A stretch of 64,000 nucleotides of DNA from Anaerolineales bacterium (GCA_030583885.1 CP129480.1:2978714-3042713), one strand, 5' to 3'. Positions 7,771 to 16,598 are shown, numbered from the stretch's first letter. A program made the numbers and translations. Notes: generated by a model from the sequence alone, not told the origin.

Positions 7771-8735
7771 CGGTTTTCCAAAAATTTACCTGCCGCCTGC
7801 ATAAATTCAACGGGACACTCCTCCTGCGGCACATGCCCGCAGTGGGGGATCAAGGTCAACTGCGCGCCGGGGATTTCGTCCGCAATGGATTCAAAATACC
7901 ACGAACGGATCAGCCGGTCCTCCCGCCCGGCGATGATGAAGACCGGTACGGCCAGGTTCGGCAGCAACGGACGCAGTTCGGGATAGGCGGGCGCGAAGGT
8001 TAACTCATACAAGGCGCGGTCCCAATTTTGGATTCGGAGAAGTTTCAAATACTCCTGCCGGATCTCATCGGTCAATTCGGTTTGATCATACCACTCACGC
8101 TCGATGGTACGGGGAAGCCTTTCCTGATAATCGCGCATCATCAGCGGGCCGATATGCCGCATTTGCGGAGTCCACATCACGGGCAACGCCCAGGCGGGGA
8201 ATTGCGGGCCGCGTCCGCCGCCGACGCCGGGATCAACCAGGAGGAGGGCTTCGATCCGCTCTGGATATTCCAAGGCGAACGCCACAGCCAGACCGCCGCC
8301 GGCTGAGTTGCCGACCAGAACCGCTTTTTCCACCTCGAACTCGACCATCAAACCGCGCAGGAGTTCAATGTTTGCTTTCATGCCGTAGGGATTTTCCCCC
8401 CAATCGTCAGGCATGGGACGCTCCGTCAGCCCAAAGGCGGGGCGGTCATAGGCAATGACACGCCCCATTTGCGCAAAATCATCCATCACCTCGCGCCACG
8501 AGAACGTGCTTCCGCCAAAGGGATGCAACAGGATGAACGTCCGCTCACCCCGCCCCGCATCTTTATAGTGGATGTCCACGCCGTTGATCTCTATAAATTT
8601 ACTGTCGGCCTCCATGAAAGCTTGCTCGGAAACCAAATCATCCAATGGCGGGACGGGAACCGCAAACGGTCCGAGCACCATTGTCACGCAGGCAAATATC
8701 AGGAAGACAAAAACGAATCTTTTCCAACGTTCCAT
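7767..8735 (-). CDS. alpha/beta hydrolase, membrane-anchored or exported
   Basis: 322 residues with a hydrophobic N-terminal segment (about 7-27) acting as anchor or signal. The hydrolase core shows the oxyanion HPFGG at 71-75, the nucleophile elbow GNSAGG (Ser 144), the acid in GREDRLI (Asp 273) and the catalytic His in HCGHVPQE (His 301), so all triad members are present. YDRPAFGLTERP is typical of the epoxide-hydrolase/haloperoxidase-like branch. The substrate cannot be read from sequence. Its stop overlaps the start of the redoxin gene by 4 bases, indicating coupled translation. Confidence 0.88.
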   Translation of the reverse strand: MERWKRFVFVFLIFACVTMVLGPFAVPVPPLDDLVSEQAFMEADSKFIEINGVDIHYKDAGRGERTFILLHPFGGSTFSWREVMDDFAQMGRVIAYDRPAFGLTERPMPDDWGENPYGMKANIELLRGLMVEFEVEKAVLVGNSAGGGLAVAFALEYPERIEALLLVDPGVGGGRGPQFPAWALPVMWTPQMRHIGPLMMRDYQERLPRTIEREWYDQTELTDEIRQEYLKLLRIQNWDRALYELTFAPAYPELRPLLPNLAVPVFIIAGREDRLIRSWYFESIADEIPGAQLTLIPHCGHVPQEECPVEFMQAAGKFLENR

Positions 8736-8738
8736 GGG

Positions 8739-9482
8739 TCAACGCAATACTTCCATGAAGAATTCAGCTGTCGCAGCAGCGGCACGAGTCCACTGCTCAT
8801 CGGGAGGAATTGCCGCTTCGTTGTCACCCGCTTGAAGTCCGTAGGAACCGAACTGCGAATGATTGCCGCCCTCGATGGCGACGAAGCGCGCATCCGCTGG
8901 AAGCAATGCCCGCGAGTCAGCGACCTTGTCCACAGTCGCAAGCCCATCGTCCGTGCCGTAGATCGAGAGGGCAGGCATTCCCATCACGATCAGGGAATCG
9001 TCTGCGGGATACGAGGCAAAAAAGACAACCCCATTGATGTCTGGATGAGTCGCGGCATACGACGAAGCCGCCACGCCGCCGAGCGAATGTCCACCGACGA
9101 ACCAGTTTTGGATCTCAGGATACTCCGCCTGCACGCGCGCGGGTGCATTAATATCAAAGAAGGCCAGATTCAAAGGCGCAGGCACGAGCGCCACAAAATA
9201 TCCCTGTCCCGCGATCAATTTCAACACAGGCGCATAAGCGCGATAATCCACGCGCCCGCCGGGATAAAAAACGAAGCCCGCTTCAGGGCGCGGATTTTCG
9301 GCGGGGAAGAAGATCACCCAACCGTTCTCCGGGCTGACGTAGACCTGCGAATCAGACTCCAGCGCTCGCAAGGCAATCTCCGAAGCGGGAGCCGCATCCG
9401 ACGCCCAAAACACGAATATCGTTCCAAGGGTGAGCAGGGCAAGCACGGATGCCGCCGCTGCATATCTCCATATCGTTTTCAA
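8739..9482 (-). CDS. alpha/beta hydrolase (family 5-like), anchored
   Basis: About 247 residues. One hydrophobic helix near the N-terminus (YAAAASVLALLTLGTIFVF) suggests export or anchoring. The nucleophile elbow is GHSLGG (Ser 133), the acid is in YGTDDG (Asp 178/179) and the His is in EGGNHSQFG (about 208). GFVFYPGGRVDYRAYAP is characteristic of the short alpha/beta-hydrolase family 5. TTG at 9482 is preferred: AGGAAA lies 6 bases upstream and the upstream gene stops 2 bases before it; an in-frame start 15 codons earlier would lie inside that gene. It is adjacent to a second hydrolase with which it may share a pathway. Confidence 0.82.
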   Translation of the reverse strand: MKTIWRYAAAASVLALLTLGTIFVFWASDAAPASEIALRALESDSQVYVSPENGWVIFFPAENPRPEAGFVFYPGGRVDYRAYAPVLKLIAGQGYFVALVPAPLNLAFFDINAPARVQAEYPEIQNWFVGGHSLGGVAASSYAATHPDINGVVFFASYPADDSLIVMGMPALSIYGTDDGLATVDKVADSRALLPADARFVAIEGGNHSQFGSYGLQAGDNEAAIPPDEQWTRAAAATAEFFMEVLR

Positions 9483-9483
9483 G

Positions 9484-10194
9484 TTATTTCCTGTCTGCAA
9501 GGTCTTTTGCCTTTTCCCAGATCGCATCGAACATGTTCACCGTCAACTTTTTCGTGGATGTATTCTGCTGGCTTGGATGATACGAGCACAGCAGCCAAAT
9601 ACCCGTTTCCAATTGATATGCCGCGCCGTGAGAGAACGTCAAACCGCGCACCGCAACTATTTTGAGAACGCGGTCAAAGGCAATCTTACCCAGACACACG
9701 ATCACCTTCGGCTGGATGAGCTGCATCTCGCGCTCCAAAAACGGCTGGCAATTATTCAACTCTTCGATGGATGGTTTGTTATCGGGCGGAGCGCAGCGAC
9801 CCGAGGCGGTGATGTACATATCTTCCAGGATGAGACCGTCGCTTCGCGACTCCGCCGACGATTGGTTCGCGAACCCGGCACGGTACAAGGCTGGGAATAA
9901 AAAATCCCCCGAGGCATCGCCCGTGAATTGACGGCCGGTCCTATTCGAGCCGTGGGCGCCGGGCGCAAGTCCCACCACCAGTACGCGCGCCCGCGGATCG
10001 CCAAAGCCCGGCACAGGCTTGCCCCAATAGTCGTGATCCCTGTACGCCTTGCGCTTCACCTGCGCCACTTCCTCACGCCACGCAACAAGGCGCGGACATT
10101 TGCGGCATTGAATGATTTCGCTGTTTAATGGTTCGAGCTGGGATTGCTTCGTCACTTCGTTCCTCGCACATCGTCCCTGAATAGGGAACGACAT
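9484..10194 (-). CDS. uracil-DNA glycosylase, family 5 (UdgB-like) with Fe-S cluster
   Basis: Removes uracil and related deaminated bases from DNA. 236 residues. The catalytic motif GLAPGAHGSNRTGRQFTGD (75-93) matches the family 5 pattern, which lacks the acidic activator of families 1 and 4, and SYHPSQQNT is the second active-site motif. Four cysteines at about 30, 33, 133 and 148 would bind a [4Fe-4S] cluster. ATG 10194 overlaps the queA stop as TAATG. The first about 18 residues come from a dispersed-repeat-like sequence (see 10141-10186) and are probably non-conserved; GTG at 10155 is an alternative start. Confidence 0.92.
   Translation of the reverse strand: MSFPIQGRCARNEVTKQSQLEPLNSEIIQCRKCPRLVAWREEVAQVKRKAYRDHDYWGKPVPGFGDPRARVLVVGLAPGAHGSNRTGRQFTGDASGDFLFPALYRAGFANQSSAESRSDGLILEDMYITASGRCAPPDNKPSIEELNNCQPFLEREMQLIQPKVIVCLGKIAFDRVLKIVAVRGLTFSHGAAYQLETGIWLLCSYHPSQQNTSTKKLTVNMFDAIWEKAKDLADRK
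10141..10186. repeat. Dispersed-repeat-like segment inside the start of the udg gene
   Basis: On the minus strand it contains TGCGAGGAACGAAGTGACGA followed by AGCAATCCC, resembling the segment at about 45530-45570 (TGCGAGGA...GCGACGAATCAATC). Such short GC-rich units are commonly scattered in Anaerolineae genomes; here one appears to have been read into the protein's N-terminus. Confidence 0.4.
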
Positions 10195-11234
10195 TAAATT
10201 ATTAACATCGCATCCCCAAACGAATAAAAGCGATAGCCTTTGTGAATCGCCTTCTCATACACGGACAGAATCCGCTCGCGTCCCGCAAACGCGCTGACCA
10301 GCATCAGCAGCGTGGACTTGGGCAGATGAAAGTTCGTGACCATCGCGTCCACGATCTTGAATTGATAGCCGGGCAGAATGAAGAGAGAAGTTGGACCAGA
10401 AAAAGCGGCGATTAGCGATTGGCGGTTATCTGTTGGTTCCTGAGCAGCGGATTCAAGTGTTCGGACACAGGTCGTGCCAACGGCGATCACACGCCCGCCC
10501 GATAGTCTGGTTTGATTAATAAAGTCAGCGGTTTCCTGCGGAAGTTCGCACCATTCGGTGTGGATTCTATGTTCTGCGGGGTTATCCTCGGTGACGGGAG
10601 CGAACGTATCCAAGCCAACATGCAAGGTGACATAGGCGATCTTCACGCCAAGCGTCTGGATCTCATCCAATAATTGAGACGTGAAATGCAGTCCCGCCGT
10701 GGGCGCCGCGGCGGAGCCTGATTCCTTTGCAAAGACGGTTTGATAGCGTTCGGGGTCGTTCAATGTTTCGTGAATGTACGGCGGCAGCGGGACATGCCCA
10801 ATTTTTGGAAAATACGGCTCGATGGGCTCGGAAAATTTGATCAACCGCTCCGAGTCATTCAAAGTTTCGATAATCTCTGCTTCGACATCCGAGGTAGTGT
10901 CGTTCACTTCGATGAATATCCGTTTGCCTACGCGCAAGCCTTTGCCGCCCACCAGCGCTTCCCATGTCAACTCGTCGCGGCGGCGGAGCAGGAGAATCTC
11001 CACCTTGCCGCCCGTCTCTTTTTTGGCGAAGATGCGCGCAGGGATAACGCGCGTCTGGTTCAAGACCAGCAAATCCCCCACCCTGAGATAGGACTTGATG
11101 TCGCGGAAGGTTTTATGCTCCAATTCGCCTGTTGACCGATGAAGCACAAGCAGGCGCGATGAATCACGCGGCTCGAGGGGCGTTTGCGCAATGGAAGATT
11201 CAGGGAGATGATAGTCGAAGTCGGAGGTTTTCAA
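10194..11234 (-). CDS. queA: S-adenosylmethionine:tRNA ribosyltransferase-isomerase
   Basis: Transfers and isomerises the ribosyl part of SAM onto 7-aminomethyl-7-deazaguanine in tRNA, making epoxyqueuosine. The 346 residues match the family. MKTSDFDYHLPESSIAQTPLEPRDSSRLL, cited in part, is the usual N-terminus; LVLNQTRVIPAR, PTAGLHFT and FHLPKSTLLMLVSAFAG are family signatures. It works in the same queuosine pathway as tgt at 26-27 kb. It sits behind DUF2905 and ruvB, a common bacterial order, and overlaps the udg start by one base. Confidence 0.97.
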   Translation of the reverse strand: MKTSDFDYHLPESSIAQTPLEPRDSSRLLVLHRSTGELEHKTFRDIKSYLRVGDLLVLNQTRVIPARIFAKKETGGKVEILLLRRRDELTWEALVGGKGLRVGKRIFIEVNDTTSDVEAEIIETLNDSERLIKFSEPIEPYFPKIGHVPLPPYIHETLNDPERYQTVFAKESGSAAAPTAGLHFTSQLLDEIQTLGVKIAYVTLHVGLDTFAPVTEDNPAEHRIHTEWCELPQETADFINQTRLSGGRVIAVGTTCVRTLESAAQEPTDNRQSLIAAFSGPTSLFILPGYQFKIVDAMVTNFHLPKSTLLMLVSAFAGRERILSVYEKAIHKGYRFYSFGDAMLII

Positions 11235-11237
11235 TAT

Positions 11238-11465
11238 TTATTTTTGCAGAAAGCGGGAAATGATATTGAATATAACGGTGAGAAGAACAGATACCAAGAT
11301 CGAACTTGTGATCGGAAAATAGAACGTCCCATTCTCCCCTTCGATGCGGATGTCACCGGGCAGGCGTCCCAGCGGGATGCCGAACTTCGCGGCGAGATAC
11401 ACGCCTCCGCCGATGAGGAAGAGGGCGATTCCCCCGATCATGAGATAACGGGCGATGGTTTCCAT
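11238..11465 (-). CDS. DUF2905 small membrane protein
   Basis: About 75 residues with two hydrophobic segments (YLMIGGIALFLIGGGVYLA and the C-terminal ITSSILVSVLLTVIFNII) joined by the polar hairpin GRLPGDIRIEGENGTFYFP that marks DUF2905. Function is unknown, but the gene is often placed with ruvB and queA. ATG 11465 agrees with family N-termini; a TTG five codons upstream is possible. No clear ribosome binding site is seen for either. Confidence 0.85.
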   Translation of the reverse strand: METIARYLMIGGIALFLIGGGVYLAAKFGIPLGRLPGDIRIEGENGTFYFPITSSILVSVLLTVIFNIISRFLQK

Positions 11466-11479
11466 GTCCTTGAGTTTCA

Positions 11480-11521
11480 ACGTTTGAAGGTTTGCATGTT
11501 GGCGGGTTAACCTTCAAACGT
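11480..11521. repeat. Inverted repeat between ruvB and DUF2905
   Basis: ACGTTTGAAGGTT (11480-11492) pairs with AACCTTCAAACGT (11509-11521), 13 perfect pairs around a 16-base loop; nearby TTGGCGGG and CCTGCCAAC could form an alternative pairing. No T-run follows, so it is more likely a dispersed repeat or mRNA-processing hairpin than a terminator. Confidence 0.5.
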
Positions 11522-11543
11522 CCCAACCTGCCAACGTTAGAAC

Positions 11544-12566
11544 CTAGAGAAGCCTCGGCTGACCCTCCTCCGTATACTCGTATCCCAAATGCTCATACGC
11601 AGATTTGGTCGCCACGCGTCCCTGCGGGGTTCTGTCGAGAAAACCAAGTTGCAGCAGGTACGGCTCGACCACGTCCATGATCGTATCCTGCTCCTCGCTG
11701 ATCGACGCGGCGATGGTGTTCAAGCCGACGGGTCCGCCGTTGTATTTTTCGATGATGGTCTTGAGGACGCGGCGATCGACATCATCCAAGCCGAGCGGAT
11801 CGACCTGCAGCAGGTCCAAGGCCTCTTTCGCCACCCTTTGGTTGATCAACCCATCCGCACGTACCTGGGCATAGTCCCGAACACGGCGCAGGAGACGCAG
11901 GGCGATACGCGGAGTCCCACGCGCGCGGTGTGCCATCTCTTCGATGCCTGATTCGTCCGCGCCGACCTTCAACATCCCTGCGGCGCGGCGTACGATCTTG
12001 CGCATCGCTTCGATATCGTAATAGTCCAGGCGGTAGACCGCGCCGAACCGCGCCCGCAGAGGCGCGGTGACAAGCGCAAGCCGGGTGGTGGCTCCGACCA
12101 CAGTAAACCGAGGCAGTTTCAGGCGGATGGAACGAGCCGAGGGTCCCTTGCCGATGACGATGTCCAGCGAGAAATCCTCCATGGCGGGGTACAACACTTC
12201 TTCAACGGCGCGTCCGAGGCGATGGATTTCGTCAATGAAGATGACATCCCCCGCACGGAGGTTGGTGAGGATGGCGGCCAGGTCGCCGGCGCGCTCGATG
12301 GCGGGACCCGCCGTCACTTTGACGTTGACTCCCATTTCGTTGCCGAGCACATGTGCAAGCGTAGTCTTGCCCAGGCCAGGCGGGCCGTAAAAAAGGACGT
12401 GGTCCAAGGCCTCCCCGCGGTGCTTGGCCGCATCAATCAAAATGGACAGGTTTTCCTTGACCTGATCCTGCCCGATGATATCCGCCAGTCTCTGCGGACG
12501 CAGGGCATGATCCACGCGGTCATCGGGTTTGGATTCGGGGTCAAGAGCTCGGGATGATTTTGCCAT
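11544..12566 (-). CDS. ruvB: Holliday junction branch migration DNA helicase RuvB
   Basis: AAA+ motor that drives branch migration with RuvA. 340 residues. Walker [10 protein letters not shown], Walker [10 protein letters not shown], sensor I VGATTR and the arginine finger region ([14 protein letters not shown]) are in order, with the winged-helix C-terminus ([24 protein letters not shown]). No ribosome binding site precedes ATG; instead a TATAAT lies 7 bases upstream, suggesting a leaderless transcript in addition to read-through from the riboswitch-controlled promoter at about 13 kb. ruvA and ruvC are not in the window. Confidence 0.97.
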   Translation of the reverse strand: MAKSSRALDPESKPDDRVDHALRPQRLADIIGQDQVKENLSILIDAAKHRGEALDHVLFYGPPGLGKTTLAHVLGNEMGVNVKVTAGPAIERAGDLAAILTNLRAGDVIFIDEIHRLGRAVEEVLYPAMEDFSLDIVIGKGPSARSIRLKLPRFTVVGATTRLALVTAPLRARFGAVYRLDYYDIEAMRKIVRRAAGMLKVGADESGIEEMAHRARGTPRIALRLLRRVRDYAQVRADGLINQRVAKEALDLLQVDPLGLDDVDRRVLKTIIEKYNGGPVGLNTIAASISEEQDTIMDVVEPYLLQLGFLDRTPQGRVATKSAYEHLGYEYTEEGQPRLL

Positions 12567-12573
12567 GAAGGCG

Positions 12574-12579
12574 ATTATA
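12574..12579 (-). promoter_or_regulatory. -10 element immediately upstream of ruvB
   Basis: TATAAT with only 7 bases to the ATG, which places the expected transcription start at or next to the A of the start codon (leaderless). A good -35 is not obvious. Confidence 0.45.
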
Positions 12580-12675
12580 CCCGTTCGGGTACATTACCCG
12601 CTGCGGGCACACTCCCCTACAGGCAGGATATGCCGATAAACCGCCGGGCAGCTTTCCGCGAAGAGGGAGGCGATT

Positions 12676-12715
12676 AAAAACCAGCAGGGATGACTCAAAA
12701 ATCAGTCATCCCTGC
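12676..12715 (-). terminator. Intrinsic terminator of the triple GEMM-I leader
   Basis: 12-bp perfect stem GCAGGGATGACT/AGTCATCCCTGC with an 8-base loop, followed on the minus strand by TGG and TTTTT. It lies 16-50 bases past the third aptamer and about 110 bases before ruvB, the expected place for an expression platform. Confidence 0.85.
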
Positions 12716-12730
12716 AAAACGGTTTGCTCT

Positions 12731-12819
12731 TCGGCAGTCTGGCAGTCATGACCACAAAAAAATAATGTGTGATTGTAGACCCATGACTTTGCGTCATCAG
12801 GTTTCCCTGAGTTTGCGTT
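12731..12819 (-). ncRNA. GEMM-I (c-di-GMP-I class) riboswitch aptamer, third copy
   Basis: On the minus strand: GCAAACTCAGG-GAAA-CCTGA hairpin, then the conserved GACGCAAAGTCA, GGGTCTAC, and the closing GTCATGACTGCCAGACTGCCGA element (given here in part). These match the GEMM-I consensus (GCAAAcc..GAAA..gACGCAAAGCC..GG.CTAC..CATGAC.GCC.GG..GCC). It is the copy next to the terminator. Confidence 0.8.
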
Positions 12820-12904
12820 TCGGCAGCCGGCCGGTCATGACCAGAATTAACTGGTTGTAGACGCTCTGACTTTGCGCCGCCGCCTTTCGACGGTTTTGCT
12901 TTTG
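12820..12904 (-). ncRNA. GEMM-I (c-di-GMP-I class) riboswitch aptamer, second copy
   Basis: Shows GCAAAACCG, a GAAA tetraloop, GGCGCAAAGTC, GCGTCTAC, a CCAG-TTAATT-CTGG hairpin and then TCATGACCGGCCGGCTGCCGA (21 bases in sequence, last base shared with the boundary). All consensus landmarks are present in order. It abuts the first and third copies with essentially no linker. Confidence 0.8.
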
Positions 12905-12993
12905 TCGGCAACCCTGGTAATCGTGGCTCAGTTCAGCGTTAGATTCAGGGCTTTGCGCAACCGGGGTTTCCCCGGTTTTGCCCTTTATCGGAG
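12905..12993 (-). ncRNA. GEMM-I (c-di-GMP-I class) riboswitch aptamer, first copy
   Basis: Begins just after the predicted transcription start. It contains GGGCAAAACC, a GGGG-AAA-CCCC hairpin, GGTTGCGCAAAGCCC, GAATCTAAC and GAGCCACGATTACC, closing with GGGTTGCCGA. It is slightly more divergent in the second hairpin than the other two copies. Ligand could be c-di-GMP or, less often in this class, 3',3'-cGAMP. Confidence 0.78.
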
Positions 12994-13000
12994 CAACCCC

Positions 13001-13029
13001 ATTATTGCATTTTTTCGCCTTGATTTCAA
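13001..13029 (-). promoter_or_regulatory. sigma70-type promoter for the riboswitch leader
   Basis: TTGAAA (13029-13024), a 17-base spacer, then AATAAT (13006-13001). It overlaps the stop of the HlyD gene, so the aptamer array is a leader of its own transcript and not merely the tail of the upstream operon. Confidence 0.6.
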
Positions 13030-14153
13030 TCACTCAATTGTTCTAAAAATACGGTTTCAACCGTCATGCCCCAGCGCATGCGCGGATCCGTGCCGTTCAC
13101 ACGGACGGTGACGGCATAGATGACATCGCCGCCCTGCTGCGTGTATACGTTGCTGATCTCCGTGACAACGCCGCCCAGCTCAAGGCCGGGCAGGGCATCC
13201 GGCAGGATGTTCACCGGCTGACCGACGTTCAATTGCACAATTTCGAGCTCGGTCACGTCGGTTGTTTTCACGACCCATTCGCTGAAATCCGCCAGGCTCA
13301 CGACGCGCGTCTCGGCGCCAACCTGCTCCCCCGCTTTCACATTCACTCCAGCCACCACGCCATCAAACGGCGCAGCGAGCACATAATTGGCAAGCGCATC
13401 CTGGGCTGCATCGAGCTGCGCCTTTGCCAGCATTAATTGGTCGGCATTGGGTCCATCCAGGCTGATCTCATACTGATATTTCGCCTCCGCCTCGGCGGCA
13501 AGCGCCAACTCATATTCAGCCCTGACGGTGTCGCGTTTGCGGGTCTCCTCCTCCAGACTGCGCATCGCGCTGTTCAGATCCTTTTGCGCGTTTTCGAGGT
13601 CGTCTTCCGCTGCCTTGCGGCGGAAGTTGTCCTCGTCGAGGTCCTTGTATTTGTCGAAGTCATCCTGCGCGTCGTTCAGGTCTTCCCGTCTGTCTTCCAC
13701 ATCCGCCTCAAGATCTTCGATGCGGTCGTCGATGGCATCCACGTTCAGATCGTCCCATGTTCGCTCAGCCTGCGCGCGGATGATCTGCGCATCCATAAAG
13801 GATTGCAAAAGTCTGGCACGCTCCCCGCTCTCATTGCGCAGCAGGAGATCGTAGGCGTTTTGCGCGATGATGACCTGCGCCTCCGCCCCGCCCGCATTTG
13901 CGAGGCGGACCAATACATCTCCCCGTTTGACGGCATCCCCCGCCTTCACCAGCACCGCCTCCACCACCCCGCGCGCCTGAAAGGACAGGTGCGTGGATCG
14001 AACCGGTTCCAACCGTCCCTCTGCAACCACATCATTCGATGAGACGGCCTGCGCGGGCGCAGACGGCGCCGGAGTTGCCTGAACCCCGCAGGCCGCAAGG
14101 AACAAGGCCGTGATTGCAAGCAATGTCATGATATACAAAATTCTTTTCTTCAT
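13026..14153 (-). CDS. HlyD/MacA-type periplasmic-adaptor lipoprotein
   Basis: 375 residues. Lipoprotein signal with lipobox LAAC (Cys about 22). A biotinyl-lipoyl-like half (GVVEAVLVKAGDAVKRGDVLVRL) is followed by a long charged coiled coil (about 110-245, rich in D/E/R: ADVEDRREDLNDAQDDFDKY), the second lipoyl half (APFDGVVAGVNVKAGEQV) and a beta-barrel domain. This is the membrane fusion partner of the ABC permease encoded just upstream. It is the last gene of the exporter-signalling operon, so the export complex is probably MacAB-like. Confidence 0.9.
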   Translation of the reverse strand: MKKRILYIMTLLAITALFLAACGVQATPAPSAPAQAVSSNDVVAEGRLEPVRSTHLSFQARGVVEAVLVKAGDAVKRGDVLVRLANAGGAEAQVIIAQNAYDLLLRNESGERARLLQSFMDAQIIRAQAERTWDDLNVDAIDDRIEDLEADVEDRREDLNDAQDDFDKYKDLDEDNFRRKAAEDDLENAQKDLNSAMRSLEEETRKRDTVRAEYELALAAEAEAKYQYEISLDGPNADQLMLAKAQLDAAQDALANYVLAAPFDGVVAGVNVKAGEQVGAETRVVSLADFSEWVVKTTDVTELEIVQLNVGQPVNILPDALPGLELGGVVTEISNVYTQQGGDVIYAVTVRVNGTDPRMRWGMTVETVFLEQLSD

Positions 14154-14165
14154 GTTTTCCTTCTT

Positions 14166-16598
14166 TTATTCATACGCCAGAACTTCGCGGATGGTCAACC
14201 TCGCGGCGTTGCGCGCGGGCAAAATGGACGCAACCACCGAGAGCAATAACACCAAGCCGAACCAAATCGCATAGCCCATAAAGGTAAAGACCACCTCAAT
14301 AGGCGTCTCGAAGACCGCCAAACTTACGATGGTCGAAAGTAAATAAGTGAATGGGATCGACAGGATGATCGCCAGCACAAAGGATATCGCGCCGATCACG
14401 AATCCCTCCGCGATGACCGTGCGCATGACCGCGCGGTCGTCTGCGCCGATGGCGCGGGTGATGCCGATCTCGCGTGTCCGCTCGAGGACATTCATCCCCA
14501 TCGTACCCGTCAGACCCATGGCGCCGACGATGGCGGTCAGAATTGCCATGATGAGCAGGAACACGACGAGGGTATCCAGGCTTTCCACGGCGGTATCCAG
14601 CGAGGCGCGTCCCGCCTCCGCCACGCGCACCTTGAATCCATGCGCACGGAAGAACGTATCCAGCTCCTCCGCCTTCGCATCCTGATAGGATCTTTCATGG
14701 TGCTGCGTGGTCAACCGAAATGAATACGAACGGTTCGCAAGGTTGTTCATCTGCGAAATATATTCATAGGGCGCATACGCCAGCACACCCTCGCGGTCCA
14801 CAAACTTGAAAATGCCGATCACCTCCCAGCTTTCCTCGCGGCCGTTGATCTTCAAGCCCACATGATCACCGGGCTTGATGTTTGGGAAGTAGCCAAGTGC
14901 AGCCTCACTCAACGCCAGTTGGCGCACATCTCCGGCATGGATCCAGCGTCCCTGCACCAGCAGCGGTTCGATCAGGAGGCTGTCCGCAGGCGGGCCAAAG
15001 ATATTGATGTTTTCCAAAACATCGCCATTCCCATCCAGCAGCTCACCGCTTACAAATTGCCAGCCTTCCACGCCCACAACCCCCTCCACCTGCAGCGCGG
15101 TTTGCTCCACCTCACGCAAACGATATGGCTGGTCAAAGTCAAGGGAAACATCGGCGGCAAAATATTTCCCGATCGAGCCGATGTAATCATGCAGCGTCGT
15201 GCGGACATTGAACACTGCAATAAAGATCGCGCCGCCCATCGTCAGCGTAAAAAGGGTCAACACCAGGCGTCCGCGGCGGCGGAAGGTGTTTCTTAACGAG
15301 ATAATGAACGGACGCGGGACGTGGATCCCGCGGGATGCAAATATCCTCGTCAAGCGCACCAGCATCCAGTCAAACCATGAAACGCGCGTGTGTGGCTGCC
15401 CTTGAGGCCGGCTCTCGTCGCCGGTCAAATCCCCGCTGAGCGCGCGCAGGACCGTGATCCGCGAGCCGTTGATGACCGGCGCAAGCCCCGCCACAAGCGG
15501 GACCAGCAGGCCCACCGCGATCTGAATCAATAGAGCCACCGGCACAATGCGATAGCCGAGAATATTGAAATTCAACTCGCTTGCAATGAATACAGCCAAA
15601 CCATATGCGCCCTGCCCGCCCAGCGGGACGGCAATTAGCAGCGCCAGCACTGCAAAGGACATGATCAACGCCAGATACATCATGAAGACCTGCCGCCTGC
15701 GCCCGCCCACCAGTTTGATCACGCCGATGTGACGCAAATGCTGGGTTAATAACGCGCTCAAGGTATTCGCGATCAACGAGCTGGAAAGGAATACGATCAG
15801 GATGCCCAACGCCATCAAGATGCCGAGAATGGCATTCACCGTGCTTCCCAGCGGATGATTGGATGTCTCGGAAAAGCGCGTGCGGATGACCCGCGTGCCG
15901 TTCTTTTCGAGTTTATCCTTTATCTGTGCGCCCATCTCGCGGATGTGATGGATGTCATCGCCGCCTGTTGCCGTGGTGATATAGGCGCGGTTGTATAACT
16001 CCGGCTGGCGGAGATACGGCACGGTATTCAGGGTGATATAGCCGTGCGGAGACGCCAAAAAATCGCCCGCGCCCATGGCGGTATCCTGCACGAAACCGGC
16101 AACGGGCATGGTCTTGGTTGACCCATCCTGCAGTTGGAATTCAAGCGTATCGCCCACGGCCACGTCAAGGTTCTTGAGCACATCACGCTCGAGCACGACT
16201 TCACGCTTGCGAGGCACCGCCTGGCCTTGAAGCGGCATGAGCAGGTTAATCGAATTGGCTTCGAAATCCTCGAAAGCCACCAAATCCAGCGTCGACCATT
16301 TCTCCGTGCCGGCCACGCGCACACGGATGTTGAACACGCGGCGGGCCTCCGCATCGCCCACGGCGCGCATATTCCTGATCGAAGCCAGCACATCGTCGTT
16401 GAAGTTCACCGTGCGAAGTTCAACATTGGCGGGATTGTTCATCGCGTAGGAAACGCTCATGTCATTGGAAATGATCGCGTATGCGCCGGAGATCACGCCA
16501 ATCGAAAATACACCCACCGCAATTGAAAACACCACCAGCAGGGTGCGCGCCTTGCTGTCCCATAAATCGTGGAACACCTTACGCCATCTGGGTCTCAT
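14166..16598 (-). CDS. FtsX/MacB-type ABC transporter permease
   Basis: 810 residues. An N-terminal membrane helix (TLLVVFSIAVGVFSIGVI) and a large extracytoplasmic domain are followed by a first FtsX block of three helices (about 260-400), a middle helix (LVLTLFTLTMGGAIFIAVF), a second extracytoplasmic domain, and a final FtsX block ending ILPARNAARLTIREVLAYE. This duplicated layout suits lipoprotein- or peptide-handling mechanotransmission permeases. The ATPases are encoded upstream at 21-23 kb and the adaptor directly downstream. ATG 16598 overlaps the kinase stop by 4 bases. Confidence 0.92.
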   Translation of the reverse strand: MRPRWRKVFHDLWDSKARTLLVVFSIAVGVFSIGVISGAYAIISNDMSVSYAMNNPANVELRTVNFNDDVLASIRNMRAVGDAEARRVFNIRVRVAGTEKWSTLDLVAFEDFEANSINLLMPLQGQAVPRKREVVLERDVLKNLDVAVGDTLEFQLQDGSTKTMPVAGFVQDTAMGAGDFLASPHGYITLNTVPYLRQPELYNRAYITTATGGDDIHHIREMGAQIKDKLEKNGTRVIRTRFSETSNHPLGSTVNAILGILMALGILIVFLSSSLIANTLSALLTQHLRHIGVIKLVGGRRRQVFMMYLALIMSFAVLALLIAVPLGGQGAYGLAVFIASELNFNILGYRIVPVALLIQIAVGLLVPLVAGLAPVINGSRITVLRALSGDLTGDESRPQGQPHTRVSWFDWMLVRLTRIFASRGIHVPRPFIISLRNTFRRRGRLVLTLFTLTMGGAIFIAVFNVRTTLHDYIGSIGKYFAADVSLDFDQPYRLREVEQTALQVEGVVGVEGWQFVSGELLDGNGDVLENINIFGPPADSLLIEPLLVQGRWIHAGDVRQLALSEAALGYFPNIKPGDHVGLKINGREESWEVIGIFKFVDREGVLAYAPYEYISQMNNLANRSYSFRLTTQHHERSYQDAKAEELDTFFRAHGFKVRVAEAGRASLDTAVESLDTLVVFLLIMAILTAIVGAMGLTGTMGMNVLERTREIGITRAIGADDRAVMRTVIAEGFVIGAISFVLAIILSIPFTYLLSTIVSLAVFETPIEVVFTFMGYAIWFGLVLLLSVVASILPARNAARLTIREVLAYE

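Noticed and set aside
8469..9665. 398-codon open frame on the plus strand
   Set aside because: Lies opposite two alpha/beta hydrolases with complete triads; composition (very Arg/His-rich) is typical of an antisense frame.
12702..13033. Two short open frames on the minus strand between HlyD and ruvB
   Set aside because: The sequence is explained by three GEMM-I aptamers; repeated AKPSKGG/KGKTGE-like text merely reflects the RNA repeats.
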